From the NCBI GenBank assembly GCA_037074705.1, contig CM073596.1, forward strand, positions 16,450,501 through 16,514,500: DNA of 64,000 nucleotides, given 5' to 3'. Shown here one piece after another: positions 12,728-25,449 of this stretch; positions within the stretch are counted from its first letter, which is position 1, and every line of letters starts with the position of its first letter. Both the position numbers and the translations under genes were made by a program. A model generated the notes under the pieces. That model saw nothing but the letters and a program-made list of their open reading frames with translations, was not told the DNA's origin and did not search any database. This DNA comes from Zhengitettix transpicula (Eukaryota > Arthropoda > Insecta > Orthoptera > Tetrigidae).

Positions 12728-13241
12728 AATTGACGACTGTTAATTCATTGACGACAATTGTTATAGCCCCTTGAGTCTCCTTTACTTACACTCACACTGT
12801 ATACTATTATAATAATTCATATTGGGTTCAAATCTTCTACCGACAATGCTGAACTGACTTTGGTTCATTTTATGACAAATAAATCAGTCAAAAGGTGGGA
12901 CGAATTACCGTTTTCCTCCCGATTTCTCAAAAACATAAATTATAAATAAAATCGACCATACACCGTAAAACCAGGTATCACATTTTAGTCACAATAAGCA
13001 GTCTCGGATCCCCATACATTAAATATAGCAAAAAATTGCATTTTAATATTTAATTTATTCAAAACATCTGAAAGTAAGTTTTCTATTTTAAGGTCGTTTA
13101 GATAGAATATTTGTCATTTAATTATATGTATAGGAAATGGAGAGGGAAAATATGTGGCTTACTTGAAATTAAGGGACAGCGGGACAGGAAACGATGCAAA
13201 GTTTCGGTGGCGCTTGCCTCCTTCATAACTAAATAACACTA
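12728..13241 (+). repeat. Family C interspersed repeat, copy 1
   Basis: Shares an ordered series of blocks with 18160-18692 and, in part, 19945-20327: CATTGACGACAATT, GACAATGCTGAACTGACTTT, ACAAATAAATCAGTCAAAAG, CAGTCTCGGATCCCCATA, GAAATTAAGGGACAGCGGGA and GGTGGCGCTTGCCTCCTTCA. All three are in the same orientation. No coding capacity recognised; a non-autonomous element is the simplest reading. Confidence 0.8.
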
Positions 13242-14770
13242 TTATTAAAATTAGTGGATTGAGATGTGTGGTTACGCGTTGTGACCAATTGTGGGAAAAG
13301 AACCTCGACATGTGGCTAGAAACACCTGTCCAAAGGATGCCGGTCCGTCAGTTTCGATTATTGGCCAGGACCACCTCGGCGTTTATTTATATCGCTCTGA
13401 GGCGACTAAAAGAGTTACTACCTGTTAGGAGTCCCCAAATCCCCCACATCACTCTTGCTCCAGCCTACATTTAAAAGAGACGCTTCACAGATTCCTCCCA
13501 AGTGGACACCGTGCAACAATGTGCACGTCCCAAATTGTTTGATGATCGTTCTGTAAACAAGATAATTTCTCGATCAGGATTCTTTTTACTTGTGCTTCTT
13601 TACTACAATGGAGCATATTATAGCCAAGCCAGACTTGTGCCAGGTGACGTCAGCTGCGTTCCGACCCTTCTGGAGCAATTTACACTACAATTTGAGGCGC
13701 TATTCTGGGACAGGACGTCCCTGGACAGGGTTCAAGTCCGGGGCTATTCTCTCGCTCGACAATTCGGCCTTGTCTTCCCCGCAGCTCTGACATACTTCTT
13801 TTTTGTAGATCTTATTACTCCACCATACAACAACTCTTCAGCTCTGTATGGGCTTTACACTTATCTTTTAATCACTGATATCCCACTCCTTCACTGAACT
13901 TAAATTTATACTTCGTCCAAAATATATTTTTCGTCTCTGTTTTACCCATAGTATGCTTTTTTCCTTACCTTTTCTCACTCTTAATTCACATTATACACAG
14001 GAAATTAATAAAATCAAACAGAAACATTGCCATTTTTTAATATCACAATCGTCAAAATCTATCTGATGAATTAATGTAATATGTAGGTATATTGTACAAT
14101 CATAGTGTGTTCTTGCTGCTACTTCTGAGGTTGGTTTAAGCTTTCACTAAAGCGGTTAGGAGGAGGATCGCAACTCTTACTATCCGGAATGAAAATCGTA
14201 CAATATCAACATTGTATTGCTAAGCCTTTGTAAAATCTTCCCAGTTAACTGCATGCTTAAAAATCTGCAGTTCACTTAACACACAAAAAAATTTACTTCT
14301 TACCGCTTTCGGAGATTTTTTTTCTCGTTTGGACATGTTTAAAAATAACCAGTGTATAAACGAATTAACCATACCAGCACCTAGGTATTTGAAAAATGGG
14401 ATCGGAATTAAAATCTAAAATCGTGAAAGAGAATGTCACAAGTCTGCAGTCACGGACACGTGCTGTTGGATGTTACGAAAGTCACTGAGATAGTGTTGGT
14501 GTAGTAAAATTAATTTAGTTTTAGTTCGATTATATTTTTTTGTTGTGAATATAACGTTGCGTATTTGCAAGAGGGTGACCTAATTTTTTCTAATATATTA
14601 ATGCTGTTAACCTCAAATAATTATTACTGGGACAAACGTTGCAGAAAAATAATAGACGTGGCAGCAACACAAAAAAATTATAGAGCCGTATATAATAGAG
14701 TTATGATTTATTAGTTCTGTAGGCTGCTTAGAAAAGGAAAAATTAACCTTGTTTACGACTAAGAAATAAC
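13242..14770. other. Stretch with short unassigned frames
   Basis: Contains + strand frames of 71 and 131 codons (13259-13474, 13502-13897) in a GC-richer patch at 13260-13800. The peptides match no family I know and there is no clean acceptor-donor pair in frame. GGTTCAAGTCC at about 13730 resembles a tRNA-type B box, but no matching A box is present. Otherwise AT-rich. Confidence 0.35.
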
Positions 14771-15262
14771 AAATATGATTTTTTATCTTAATAATATATA
14801 TAAATATATATTTTATTTTATACATATATATATTATTTATTTTTTTATCTTATACATATATATTTTATTTTTTATTTTTTATCTTTCTATCTTGTTCCTT
14901 ATCTACTTATATATATATATAAATACATTATTTTATTTTTATTTTATACATATATATTTTATTTTTTATCTTTCTATCTTGTTCCTTATCTACTTATATA
15001 TATATAATATTTTATTTTTCTATCTTGTTCCTTGTCTACTTATATATATATTATTAAGATAAAAAAATAATATATATATATAAACTATATAAGATAAAAA
15101 ATAATATATATGGTATTTTTATCTTTATATCTTGTTCCTTATCTGTATCTAAGATAATAAATAATATATATGGTATTTTTATCTTTCTATCTTGTTCCTT
15201 ATCTGTATATAAGATAATAAAATAATATATATATATATGTTATTTTATTTTATTTATCTTTC
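14771..15262 (+). repeat. T/A-rich tandem low-complexity tract
   Basis: Repeated units built from TATATATTTTATTTTTTATC and TTTCTATCTTGTTCCTTATC followed by TA runs, at least six times, sometimes inverted (GATAAAAAAATAATATATAT). Open frames here are low-complexity Tyr/Phe/Ile strings, not proteins. Confidence 0.85.
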
Positions 15263-18159
15263 TATTTTGTTTATTATCTACTTTTCCTTTTCTGGAGTGA
15301 ACGTAATTCCCGGTTTGCCTCATCCCATATTTACGTCTAAATCGGACTCATTCTTGTTCCTAAACGGAATCCATTAAACGCCGTTCCAGGCAATATGCGT
15401 CCCCTTCTTGAGACGCCTCTTTTGTATCACGTTCCGGTTGTTTACTATTCGGTCGTCTTTGAAGTGTAGTTGTAACACGGCGTTACAGGAACACAGCGTT
15501 CGAGAGAAACTTGCTTATTAACCAGTGCCACGTCTCAATTGTCCTGCCCGGGAACCGTACAACAGCCCTCAGGAATAGATCCTGGCGTCTCGCCATCGGC
15601 GCCTTTGCAATCTGGACAGCCATAACCTTCAACTCGTAAATAATAGCGCAAGCGCCTCGCGTCCTGACAAATTCCGCAAAATGTACGCCATTGTTTCTGG
15701 AGCAACTGTGTATGTTCGATGATTTATTTACTGTCGAGTCACACCAGCCCTATACCTGACACTTCCGTGTTATAAAACCGTAGGTCAAAATAACAAACAC
15801 TTTCTCAGTGTTGAGACCTCCGTTACATACAAGCCTCTTAATTTTACTCTGTTTTGTCACTTCTTTTCCTTTATCTAGCTAGCTCTGTTAAATATAATTA
15901 AAATATGAATATAATAATAAGTCTAGATAATATTTATATATTTGCTTTTGTTTACGTCGCCTGTGTTTCAATACGAACACCTGAAGAATGCAATAAATTT
16001 TTAAGAAATGATGTGTAGTATTTATTTTTAACACCTAATTTTGCAATTATAATCAATAATCACTTGTCGTATCCTTCCCAATAAAATCAAACGCTTCCTC
16101 AAGTTCGACGCTGATTTTTTATTCGTTCTCAGTCACATTTTTTAGGTACGGTTAGATTAAATTAGATTTATTTTCCATAGGTCCTTGGGCGAAGCAGGGC
16201 TTTAAAGGGCGTGGAAATAATCGATTAATCACTGAATAATGTTGTATAATTAACCAGCTGTGCCTTCCAGGCGTTGACGGGATAATAAAACTACTGTCTC
16301 ATTAAAAAAAATATTTTATTGGTGTAAAACAATTTAAAAATATTAATTTGAAATTAATTTCACCCCACAGGTAAAGTAAATGCAGATTTATAGTTATGAC
16401 ATTTTTTTAGCTGTTTCTCAAAAATGTTTTATGTCGTGCTTTCATCAAATTTTGCAAAGTACAAGAAAATTCGCTAAATATTTATTTAAAAATTTAATTT
16501 AACAAAGAGTTTTGAATTTCTTAACCCAAAATAAAATCTAGATTGCTCCAACACTGACGTCACATACATATATTGTGTCACTTATCAAATTGTAGAAATA
16601 AGGAACATTAAATATTAATAATTTCTTGTCGCCTCTTCATAAACCATATTATGTAACCTTACTGCTCGGAATAAGAATATATTTTTCCAGTGTTTAATAT
16701 TGAGTATGAAGCTATTTAATACTGTTGATTGCAGTTTAGCAAGGCGTTGAACAGATAGTTGATGCGGCAGTTTTTGATTGGTTCTTGCTCAGTGTCGTGG
16801 TAACTGGTCATAGGGGAAGTCTGCCTCGATTGTATTTCGATTTTCCTCCGAGCCCAGTCTATATAACCTACGCTGAAAGTGTCAATACGAATATGGAAAA
16901 TCATTGATTTGCGTTGAGCCGTTTTTAAGTTTATCTATTCAAAAAGTTGAACAGGATAACATTTTATTGATATTTTGTATTTACAAATACTAATAGCTTA
17001 TTATAATTGTAAACATTAAATTTAAACACAATATATAAAAATAAATATATATTATTCTTACTATTATGTTCTAAGAAATGATTTGCAGGAGTGCCTATGA
17101 AGAAATGTTGATTAAGTTTTGTTTTGAATTTAACCGAAGAGTTTCTCAATGTATGGAAGAAAATTATTAAAATTGTTATTCTTGAATATTATACTCCTTT
17201 CTGAGCAACAATGAACTATAGACTTGGTCTTTTTAATCTTATGCACGATAAGTCAGTTATCCTGATGGTACGAATAACAATTGATTACATTAGAAAAACA
17301 CTGAAAATTTCCCAGTTTTTATTTCTGTGTCCATTAAACCACACCAACAAAATTTGGGTTACAGAAGTTTTTTAAGAAGTTAATTAATACGCAACTTTGA
17401 CGAGTCACAAAACAATATCAAGTTAAAAACCAAAATATTTGGCAAACTTTGCAACCCGTCTTATTTCACGGTTTTCTTCTGAAGTGAAAATGTGAAACAA
17501 ATATCAGGACAGAGAATTGTGTGGTATATCTTCTTGGCACAAATAGACGACATGTCTTGTTTATGTTTCGGACTACGCAAGATTCACACTAACGAAAACT
17601 GGCAATAAGAACTATACTTATCCAGATCACGTAATCGCAACTCTTAGACACTTCTCGTTCAAAGTGCCAAAAAATATCTTTCATGTTCACAAAACTGGAA
17701 AGTAATCAAGAGGATCAGAGGAAATTCTGGAGTGTCAATAAACCTGCCAAAATATTGGTATGTGTAAAAAATATATTAAACCAAATTACCAAATAACTGT
17801 ATCATATCGAGAGTTTTAACTGTTATTTAATTGTCAATTTAGAACACGCTTAAAATCTATGATGATTTGAAATCGGGATGATAGAGCTTCCATAAAACCA
17901 TAAATAACCTCTGTTTTTTCGCTCGTGAACCCTTAATAACAGTACTCACCTAAGTGTATAAAATCAGTGTAATGCTCCAACTCGATTCATACGAGACCGA
18001 GATCCATTTGTCTCCAACTGTAGCTCAATTACTCCTGATTACTGCACTATTGCATAATTAAAATGGTTTCGTCTTGAGTAAGGTTCATAGGTGGCATACT
18101 TATATCCAAATTCAAGATAAAGTAACTGGAAAAAATTATTAGAAAATTACCATCTCCTT
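15263..18159. other. Stretch without a supported gene
   Basis: A GC-richer island at about 15290-15740 has no convincing exon. The rest is AT-rich with scattered 60-codon frames. No repeat family recognised. Confidence 0.45.
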
Positions 18160-18692
18160 CAATTGACGACTGTTATTTCATTGACGACAATTATTATAAC
18201 CCCTTGAGTCTCCTTTACTTAAACTTATACTGTATACTATTATAATAGTTTATCTTGGGTTCGAATATTTCTCCGACAATGCTGAACTGACTTTGGTTCA
18301 TTTTATGACAAATAAATCAGTCAAAAGGTGGGATGAATTACAGTTTCCCTCCAGATTTCTCAAAAAAAAAAAAAGATAAATAAACAGGTCATACAGTGTG
18401 AAACCGGTATTACGGTCATGGTATCACATTTTAGTCACAATAAGCAGTCTCGGATCCCCATAGATTATAGAAAAAAATTCTTTTCAATATTTAATTAATT
18501 ATAAACATCTAAAAGTTAGTTTTTTATTTTAGGTCATTTAGATAAAATATTTGTCATTTAATCATATATATAGAAAATGGAGAGGGAAAAATGTATGGCT
18601 TACTTGAAATTAAGGGACAGCGGGACGAAGTCGGACAGGAAACGTTGCAATGTTTCGTTGGCGCTTGCCTCCTTCATAACGAAATAGCACCT
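18160..18692 (+). repeat. Family C interspersed repeat, copy 2
   Basis: Near-collinear with 12728-13241 from AATTGACGACTGTTA onward. It differs by an A-run expansion (18363-18374) and a short insertion around GGTATTACGGTCATGG. The right end reads GCTTGCCTCCTTCATAACGA. Confidence 0.8.
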
Positions 18693-18938
18693 AACTTCGT
18701 GCCAGCCAATCACAAACTCCACCCGTCTTAAATTTTGACTATTAGATGTTTCAATGACTGTATTTACCAAGTAATGGATACGTTGATTTTTACCTATCAT
18801 CCTGCCACTTTATTCCCGCATTCCTCATAATCTCTTAGTTTACCTCCTTAGAAACGTTTACTAGTTTACTAGTCCAATGTTATGAGATATGAAGTATTTT
18901 GAAATCCCAGAAGCAAATAGTAGGAACCCGGAGAGGCG

Positions 18939-19148
18939 GTGTTTGAACCTCCCGCAGTCGATAAAAAAGAAGGGGTGTGGGTCCTTTTTATCCCGGACGT
19001 GAGGCGCCTGATGATGAGCACGGTTGGTATATTTTTACTAGTGGGAGTCTGCGGACTGTTGGCAGCAATACGCACGCATCGACACTATTTTAAATCGGCA
19101 GGACAGATCAGAAGCGCAGTCAGTCAGAGGACAACCACACCAACTCAT
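18939..19148 (+). CDS. Candidate 5' coding exon with a hydrophobic segment
   Basis: A 70-codon open frame in a GC-richer patch ends exactly in phase 0 at the consensus donor CTCAT^GTAAGT. From the Met pair at residues 25-26 (19011/19014) it encodes a strongly hydrophobic run (STVGIFLLVGVCGLLAAI), then basic and polar residues (RTHRHY, later SQRTTTPTH). That looks like a signal-anchor or membrane segment. The next good exon (24980) needs phase 0, so the two are compatible. Against it: no in-frame coding conservation can be judged, the true 5' boundary is unknown, and the left part may be repeat sequence. Treat as an alternative first coding exon of the host gene, unproven. Confidence 0.35.
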
Positions 19149-19944
19149 GTAAGTCTCTGTTCATCTGATAAAACATCTTCTGAAACTACACCGACAGGGC
19201 GCTCAACGCAAGGGCCCTTCTCGTCCATATAAAATTGCATTTCAAATTAATATTTATATTTATTATGACAACCAGATTTTAAAAATGGACTTCAAATTTA
19301 CAAGTGGTAATGTGAAATAATTCTTCAACAGATATTATATTGTCGTCAATAATTATTCACACATTAATCGAACGAATATTTGAAAACTAATTAGTCAATA
19401 GCGATTCTGAATAATTTATTGTATGGTATTGTCAGTTATGAACTACTTTGGAACTGGACCATAAACTCGTAACTCTCGCATTGGTGATCCCGACAAATTT
19501 TTAACACGAATTTGTCGGAATGCTTACACATCAATCGACGTTTACCAATTATAGTAGAATACCGAAATAAATTGATCAGTTTATCTCATTTTATAAAAAA
19601 ATTATCGGAGTAAATCTGACTTCGATCACTGAACAGAACGTCGAGCTTTAATTGTAGATAGATTGAGGTGTTTACCTTTTAAAATCTTTCGTATATGAAT
19701 TTTGATGTCTGTGTTTTCTTAAAAATATCAATTATGCTTCTAGTCCTTAAATAAAAATTATTATCTACATAAAAAACAAATGCTGTCTGACAGAAAATGC
19801 AGCAAAAATTTAACGATCAAAACAGACATAATTTTTATGAATGTTTATCGACAACCAATACGAGTCTAAGTTTTTACCATTAATTACGAAACATTTTGAA
19901 GTAACGAAAGTCACACAAACGAAATTTAAGTTTTTTCTTATTAA
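19149..19944. other. Stretch without recognised content
   Basis: AT-rich, no supported feature apart from the donor at its left edge. The 118-codon minus frame at 19810-20166 overlaps family C and is incidental. Confidence 0.5.
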
Positions 19945-20327
19945 TTCACGTTTTCCTCCCGATTTTTTATAAAATAAATGATAAATAAAACTGACCATGC
20001 ACTGGAGAACCGTTATTTCGGTTATTCCCACATCCAGGATATCACATGTTAAGTCAAAATAATCATTCTTGGATCCCCATAGATTAAATATACCAAAAAA
20101 TTCCATTTCGATAAGCATTTCAATTAATTCAAAACAACTGAAAGTAAGTTTTTTAATTGAGATCATTTTGATAGAATATTTGTCATTTAATTGTATGTAT
20201 AGATAATGGAGAGGGAAAATATATGGTTTACTTGATATAAAGGGACAGCGGGACGAAGTCGGACAGGAAACGTTGCGATATTTCGGTGGCGCTTGCCTCC
20301 TTCATAACGAAATAGCACTGAACTTCG
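19945..20327 (+). repeat. Family C interspersed repeat, copy 3
   Basis: Matches the right three quarters of copies 1 and 2, from the CACGTTTTCCTCCCGATTT block to the GGCGCTTGCCTCCTTCATAA end. It has its own insertion (GGTTATTCCCACATCCAG) and more substitutions. The left quarter is missing. Confidence 0.75.
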
Positions 20328-20405
20328 TTACACTTCTATTAACTGGAAAGGAATACATATAGTTTTTGAAAACAACTTTCCGACTGTGAATATGTCGATC
20401 TTGGA

Positions 20406-20733
20406 TTTTAGAGCACAGTTATTTATTGAAATAATACCTGAAGCTACAATTATTATTATTTTCCGTCCTTCACAATTATTATCGGCAAAAAAAATTATTC
20501 CTGTGTTATTTTGGGCTGTCGATTCTATCAGTACACGTATAAATGCAAATCAGACGCAGAAGGAGACAAGAATAATTTTCATTTTCAAAACTCGATCCAG
20601 GACTTAAGGAGGGTGTACGATTGTGGGATACCGAATTGTTGGAAAGCGCTAAGAAGACAAGGGAAGAACAATAAATTTAGTTTCGGAGAAAAAGAGCATA
20701 GGGCACATTTTTGAAGAAGGTTATTGTGAATAA
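20406..20733 (+). repeat. Family D repeat, copy 1
   Basis: Direct duplicate of 20995-21290. Shared blocks: TATTTATTGAAATAAT, AATTATTATTATTTTCCG, ATAATTTTCATTTTC, AACTCGATCCAGGA, AATAAATTTAGTTTCGGA and AAAGAGCATAGGG. This copy is a little longer. No coding family recognised. Confidence 0.75.
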
Positions 20734-20994
20734 CAGGCAAGTTAGAAAAGTTTAGGATAATAAAAACATTTGTAGAAGGTTGGAAGCTTGGTATAAGAAA
20801 TGTAGGGAAAGGTAATTACTGACCATAAAGTAATGAGACTGTTTTTGAATAAATGATACTTTTCTGAACAATTGTTACATTCCTACTCACACTACTTATA
20901 AAAATTTCAGTTACTTCAAGTAAGCCATTAGAGGTTAGTTATAAGCACACTGAGTCTAATTGTGGGAGTAAATAATCAGATTTCAATGGCAAAA

Positions 20995-21290
20995 TTAGAG
21001 CTTAGGTATTTATTGAAATAATGCCTGAAGCTCCAATTATTATTATTTTCCGACCGTCACAATTATTATCAGCAAAAAAAAAAATTCCTATGTTATTATG
21101 GGCGGTCAATCCTAACAATACACGTATCAAAGTAATTAAAATTAGGTGCACAAGAAGACGAGAATAATTTTCATTTTCGAAACTCGATCCAGGAGGGCGT
21201 AAGATTATGAGATACCGAATTTATTTAGACAATAAATTTAGTTTCGGAAAAAAAGAGCATAGGGTACCATTTCAAAGAAGGTTATTTTGA
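20995..21290 (+). repeat. Family D repeat, copy 2
   Basis: Second copy of the 20406-20733 segment, same strand, about 590 bp downstream, with several small deletions. Confidence 0.75.
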
Positions 21291-21302
21291 GGACCAGGTA
21301 TG

Positions 21303-21373
21303 TTAGTAGTGCGGTATAGTGGTCAGCGTGACTGTCTCAGGCCACTGAGAGCCCGGTTTCGAATCCGGGCAGG
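21303..21373 (+). repeat. tRNA-derived SINE head
   Basis: Contains an A-box-like TATAGTGGTCAG and a B box GGTTTCGAATCC in a GCCCGG...CCGGGC stem. It is not a functional tRNA: the T loop has an extra base and the would-be acceptor arms do not pair. The GGTCAGCGTGACTG(T/C)CTCA core is shared with the inverted element at 45130-45232. A SINE with a tRNA-related head is the best reading; the body may extend to about 21540. Confidence 0.6.
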
Positions 21374-21899
21374 AGCATGCGTGAGAGAGACTTTCGTCAA
21401 ATCAGTTCAGCGTCAAGGAAAAATTATTTCCCATACTGAGTCGCTACTATCCGGCAACGCGGACTCGTCCCCATTCAGTGATTGTATAACTGATAAAATA
21501 CATCTGTATGTTTCCTTTATGCATAATATTGATCAAAATACATAAACATGGTTATGAAAAGCCATGACTTAATTGATTACTACAATGACAGTAGTTAATA
21601 ACGTGGTGTTCAAAGGTAAATAATGCGTATTGTAAATTCGGGTACTTCGGCTCTGACCGTGACTCTGAGGAAGTGAGGATCAGAATTGGTGTCCGCGTCA
21701 ATCAGTAATATATTATTTGGCAAGGTCCCACGAGGTTTGTCCGCGGAACAATGCTATAGACAAACGTCGTCACAATCTTAGTATAAATCTGCCAATGATG
21801 TGTCCTCGGCGGGACAATGGCACGTCGTCGGTCACAAATAACTCGGGCGTTGAGCTTGTCGCCAGACAGCGACGACCGGCGTCGTGGTGAGGATGTGCC

Positions 21900-21968
21900 A
21901 TGCTGTTGGGGCTTCTGCGGGCAATATGGGGCATCGTGCTTGCTGTGCTGGGATTTCACGTCGCCGTG
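21900..21968 (+). CDS. Candidate alternative first coding exon (signal-anchor)
   Basis: ATG at 21900 opens 23 codons that end in phase 0 at a donor GCCGTG^GTGAGA (21968). The peptide is almost wholly hydrophobic (MLLGLLRAIWGIVLAVLGFH), like a signal peptide or N-terminal membrane anchor. It sits in a CpG-rich patch (21780-22030) that could include a promoter. Its phase fits exon 24980, 3.0 kb downstream. It parallels the hydrophobic candidate at 18939-19148, so the host gene may have alternative membrane-anchored N-termini. The evidence is only compositional plus the splice site. Confidence 0.35.
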
Positions 21969-22089
21969 GTGAGACTCCTCCCTCGCCTCCCACCCAAGGA
22001 CCACACCGTTTCTTGTCCTCCCACCAGAATCACTTTATATGTCTGCAAAGCAAACAGTCCAACTCATGATCCAGGACGCTTGATAAGTT

Positions 22090-23010
22090 ATTTAATTTTT
22101 TAAATTTTCCTACTCCAATTTCAGATTCAAGATTTTTGGAAAAACACTTGGGGTTCAAATTAACATTTCTAATCCCTGCCGTGATATTCTAAAATATATT
22201 TTAATCATATCATATTCATTCTCATAACTACTAATCCTCCTCCAACCTATGGTCGTCAAGCAATAATAACACATCAAAATTAATTTTTAATTTTTCCTGT
22301 TCCAATTTTAGATTCAACATTTTTTAAAAAGCACACAAATTTTGGGGCTCACATTAACATTTATAATACCTGCCGCGGTATTCTAAAATATATTTTAATA
22401 ACATTATATTCATTCCCATCATTACTAATCCTCCTCCAACTTATTGTCGTCAATAATAATATTATATATAAAAATTTTCCTACTCCAATTCCAGATTCAA
22501 CATTTTTGAATAAGTACTTAACTCTTGGGGTTCACATTAATATTTAAATACCTGCCGTGATATACTAAAATAAATTTTAATCCCCATCATTACTAATCCT
22601 CCTCCAACTTATGGTCGTTCATCAATAATATCACATAAATTTTTTTTTAAATTATCCTACTCCAAATCCAGATTCATCAGTTTTTAAAAAGGCACTTGGG
22701 GGTTCACATTAACATTTATAATCCCTGCTGTGATATTCTAAAATAAATTTGAATCATATCGTATTCATTCCAATCATTACTAATCCGCCTCCAACTTATG
22801 GTCGTCAATCAATAATATCGCAACAATTTTTTAAAAGGATTTTCCTACTCCATAACTCTTGGGGTTCACATTAACATTTATAATTCCTGTTTCATATATT
22901 CTAAAATAAATTAACATAATATCATATTCATTCCCATCATTACTAATCCTCCTCCAACTTATGGTCGTCAATCAACAATACCACATCAAACCTTAATTTT
23001 TAATTGGAGG
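22090..23010 (+). repeat. Tandem array, about 175-190 bp units
   Basis: Five head-to-tail units start near 22107, 22297, 22477, 22651 and 22839. Each has TTTCCTACTCCAATT, a GATTCAACATTTTT block, CTTGGGGTTCACATTAACAT, CCTGCCGTGATATTCTAAAA, TACTAATCCTCCTCCAACTT and ATGGTCGTCAATCAATAATA. The fifth lacks about 40 bp near its start. Units differ by point changes and small indels. A short intronic satellite. Confidence 0.85.
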
Positions 23011-24979
23011 AATATAAATTAATTTCACTTTCCTGTAATATGCCTACATTTTCTAAATTTTTATATTAATATTCAGTTCGAGAAATGACCTTTCATTTAT
23101 TTATAACACAACACGACACTTAAAATTCCATAATTAACTTTTCATTGACTGGATGAAATCCGGTAAGAAATTTGTTGAATTCTTAATTTATTTTTATTGT
23201 ATACATTTTCACAGTGTACTGATTAACATAGATTAATTCCCGGTTACTGATTCATGAAACTGATAAATTTGCTTGTCATCGATGATCAAGAGTCAGAGAA
23301 GATATTTTTTTACATAACCGCACAGCAACTATACACTACTGTTTATCTTAGACTATTTTATATGTTTTCCTTGAAAGATAAGTAAAAAAGAAAATAAATA
23401 TTTTTATTAATAAAACATACACTCATGAATAAACGAACAAATAATAAATATGTTAAGAAAGAATCTTAACATCAACTGTTGTGTATCTTCTTCTTTGATA
23501 CTCACTTTAAACTTTTTTGGTACTAGATATCACTTTAAAAAAACCTTTTTGACCATAGAGTTCCAGGACTAGTTCAAAATTGATTTGGTGGTCAAAATAA
23601 AGAAATGTAATTCATTTTATCCTATTAGATCTATATATAAAGCTTAAGATTAAAATATTAAAACAACGTAATGTTCAATTGTTACTCTTACTACTCCATT
23701 TAACTGCTTCTCAAAAATATAAAATAACAGATACTCTAGAATTTTAAAAATTTAGTTGTAGAAAATTATCCTCACCAAATTAAGAGCCAGTTTATATGTA
23801 AGTTACATTCATTGCATCTGTAATTATTTATTCCTCTTCAACTTCAAAAATTAATCAAGTAATATAAACTTTTAAATGACTTTCCAATTTAACTGTTATT
23901 TACCTAAGCAATCTACATAACTACGGAACAGAGATGAAGTGAATTCTTTGCTACACAATTTAAAAATTTTAACACTGTTCGTATTGTTCCAATAATTCAC
24001 TTCTTCTCCAACTTGAAATAGGAAAAATATTAATAATAAAACATTTTGATATGGAGATAGATCCACTGAAAAACAAAAATTCATTCAGTTTTACTTTGTA
24101 AAACGTTTCGAAACATCGACTTAAAAAAACGACAAAATATTCCTATTATTTGTAGATTAACCCTGGGCCAATTTTCAAAGTTCTCTGTCCAGAATTCGTT
24201 AATGCTAAAACATAATGAGACACGTGATTTCTTCTCAGGTTAAAATGTTTTAAAAATATTCCCTAAAATTTATTATAATATTATGTGTTTTATTAATAAA
24301 ATTTTCACATGTCTGCCTGTTTTGTTTCAAATTTATTTAATTCTTACTCGAAATAAAATATTGACGTTTATCCATCTCCAGTTAGTATCAAATTATATTA
24401 AAAATTAAACATATTTACGGATTTATGATATTTAAAGTTCATCTACCCTTTAAAACATTACTTATATATTTTTATTTTTAATGTACAAATTTATTATGAT
24501 CTCCACTCTTTAAAACGAGACAGAAAACTTAATGTACTTAATTATACTTAATTTTTAAAATCTTACTGGATAATTTTTAATTTTCCTTATCCATTTTTTT
24601 ATTCCCCCGTCCTCTTTATATGGTATTTCTTGTTAAATATTGTCGCTACTACTGTTTGTTCATAACAGAAGTGGCATCTTTTGTAACGAGTATTTCGACA
24701 ACAGGAATAGTTTTGTGACTTTTTCGTTTAATTATTGTCGTTGCCATGCTATATTTTTCAAAGGTCCAATGATAATTAAGGTGTAGTTTCGTCTTCCTTA
24801 AATAACATCAAATATAGAAGCAATGAGGGCGATTGATGACGTTTACTTTACCACAGTATACTTCATTTGCTAATACGCTTGTGTCTGCAACCGCATTTTA
24901 CGGTCGTACTAGATCTAATTACTTTCAACTATGCTTTTGCTAACCACAGCTAATTGTCCTTGTTTCTGTCTTTGTGCAG
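23011..24979. other. Stretch without recognised content, before exon 24980
   Basis: AT-rich sequence with no recognised repeat or coding signal. A modest pyrimidine stretch precedes the acceptor at 24979. Confidence 0.5.
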
Positions 24980-25047
24980 GCCCCGCAACAGCCGCAGAAG
25001 CAGACGCCACTTGAGCAGCGACAACACGTGACCGCAGCTGGTGGAAG
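24980..25047 (+). CDS. Host gene exon, Gln-rich (first of the confident chain)
   Basis: Acceptor TTTGTGCAG (ends 24979) and donor GGAAG^GTGAGA bound 68 nt. Only the phase-0 frame is open; the other two contain TGA. It encodes 22 residues, Gln/Pro-rich (APQQPQKQTPLEQRQ...), and leaves two nucleotides (AG). These join the first A of exon 28796 to give Arg. That junction restores the open frame seen in the next exon and supports the pair as real neighbours. Composition is clearly GC-richer than the flanking introns. Function not recognised. Confidence 0.7.
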
Positions 25048-25449
25048 GTGAGATTGTCTACGTTAAACGTAACTAGCGAAGACCACAAAGATTAATAATT
25101 TATGAATATAAAATGGCATAAAGTTTTCAAAATTTTCACATTCTACGCTGATGAAGTGAAAATATTTTTTTCGAGATTGTCATCCGTTTTAATTATCTCC
25201 AATTTGGTAGAACTGGGAAATTGAACTTTTCGTTCCTCGTTTTGGAATACCTTATTGTTGACAGAGCCATCTGTCGAACTTACAATTTACTTGGCGTATT
25301 CTTGACGTGGTAAACGTTGTAAAGGGTCTACATTCTTCCATCAATCGGAAAAGAGCCCAGTAACATTTCGTATTCATGAAACCTAAACATACTGTCACAG
25401 ATTTTCATAACTATACGTAATCCAAAATAGATAAACTACGAAAGGGAAA

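Noticed and set aside
13725..13745. tRNA-like B box GGTTCAAGTCC
   Set aside because: No matching A box or foldable arms upstream.
14613..15062. 95-codon frame of Tyr, Phe, Ile and Leu
   Set aside because: It is translation of a T/A-rich tandem low-complexity tract.
21303..21373. tRNA gene
   Set aside because: A and B boxes are present, but the acceptor arms do not pair and the T loop has an extra base; called a SINE head instead.
22090..23010. CRISPR-like array
   Set aside because: Units are about 180 bp with diverged full-length homology and no short-repeat/spacer alternation, and the genome is eukaryotic.
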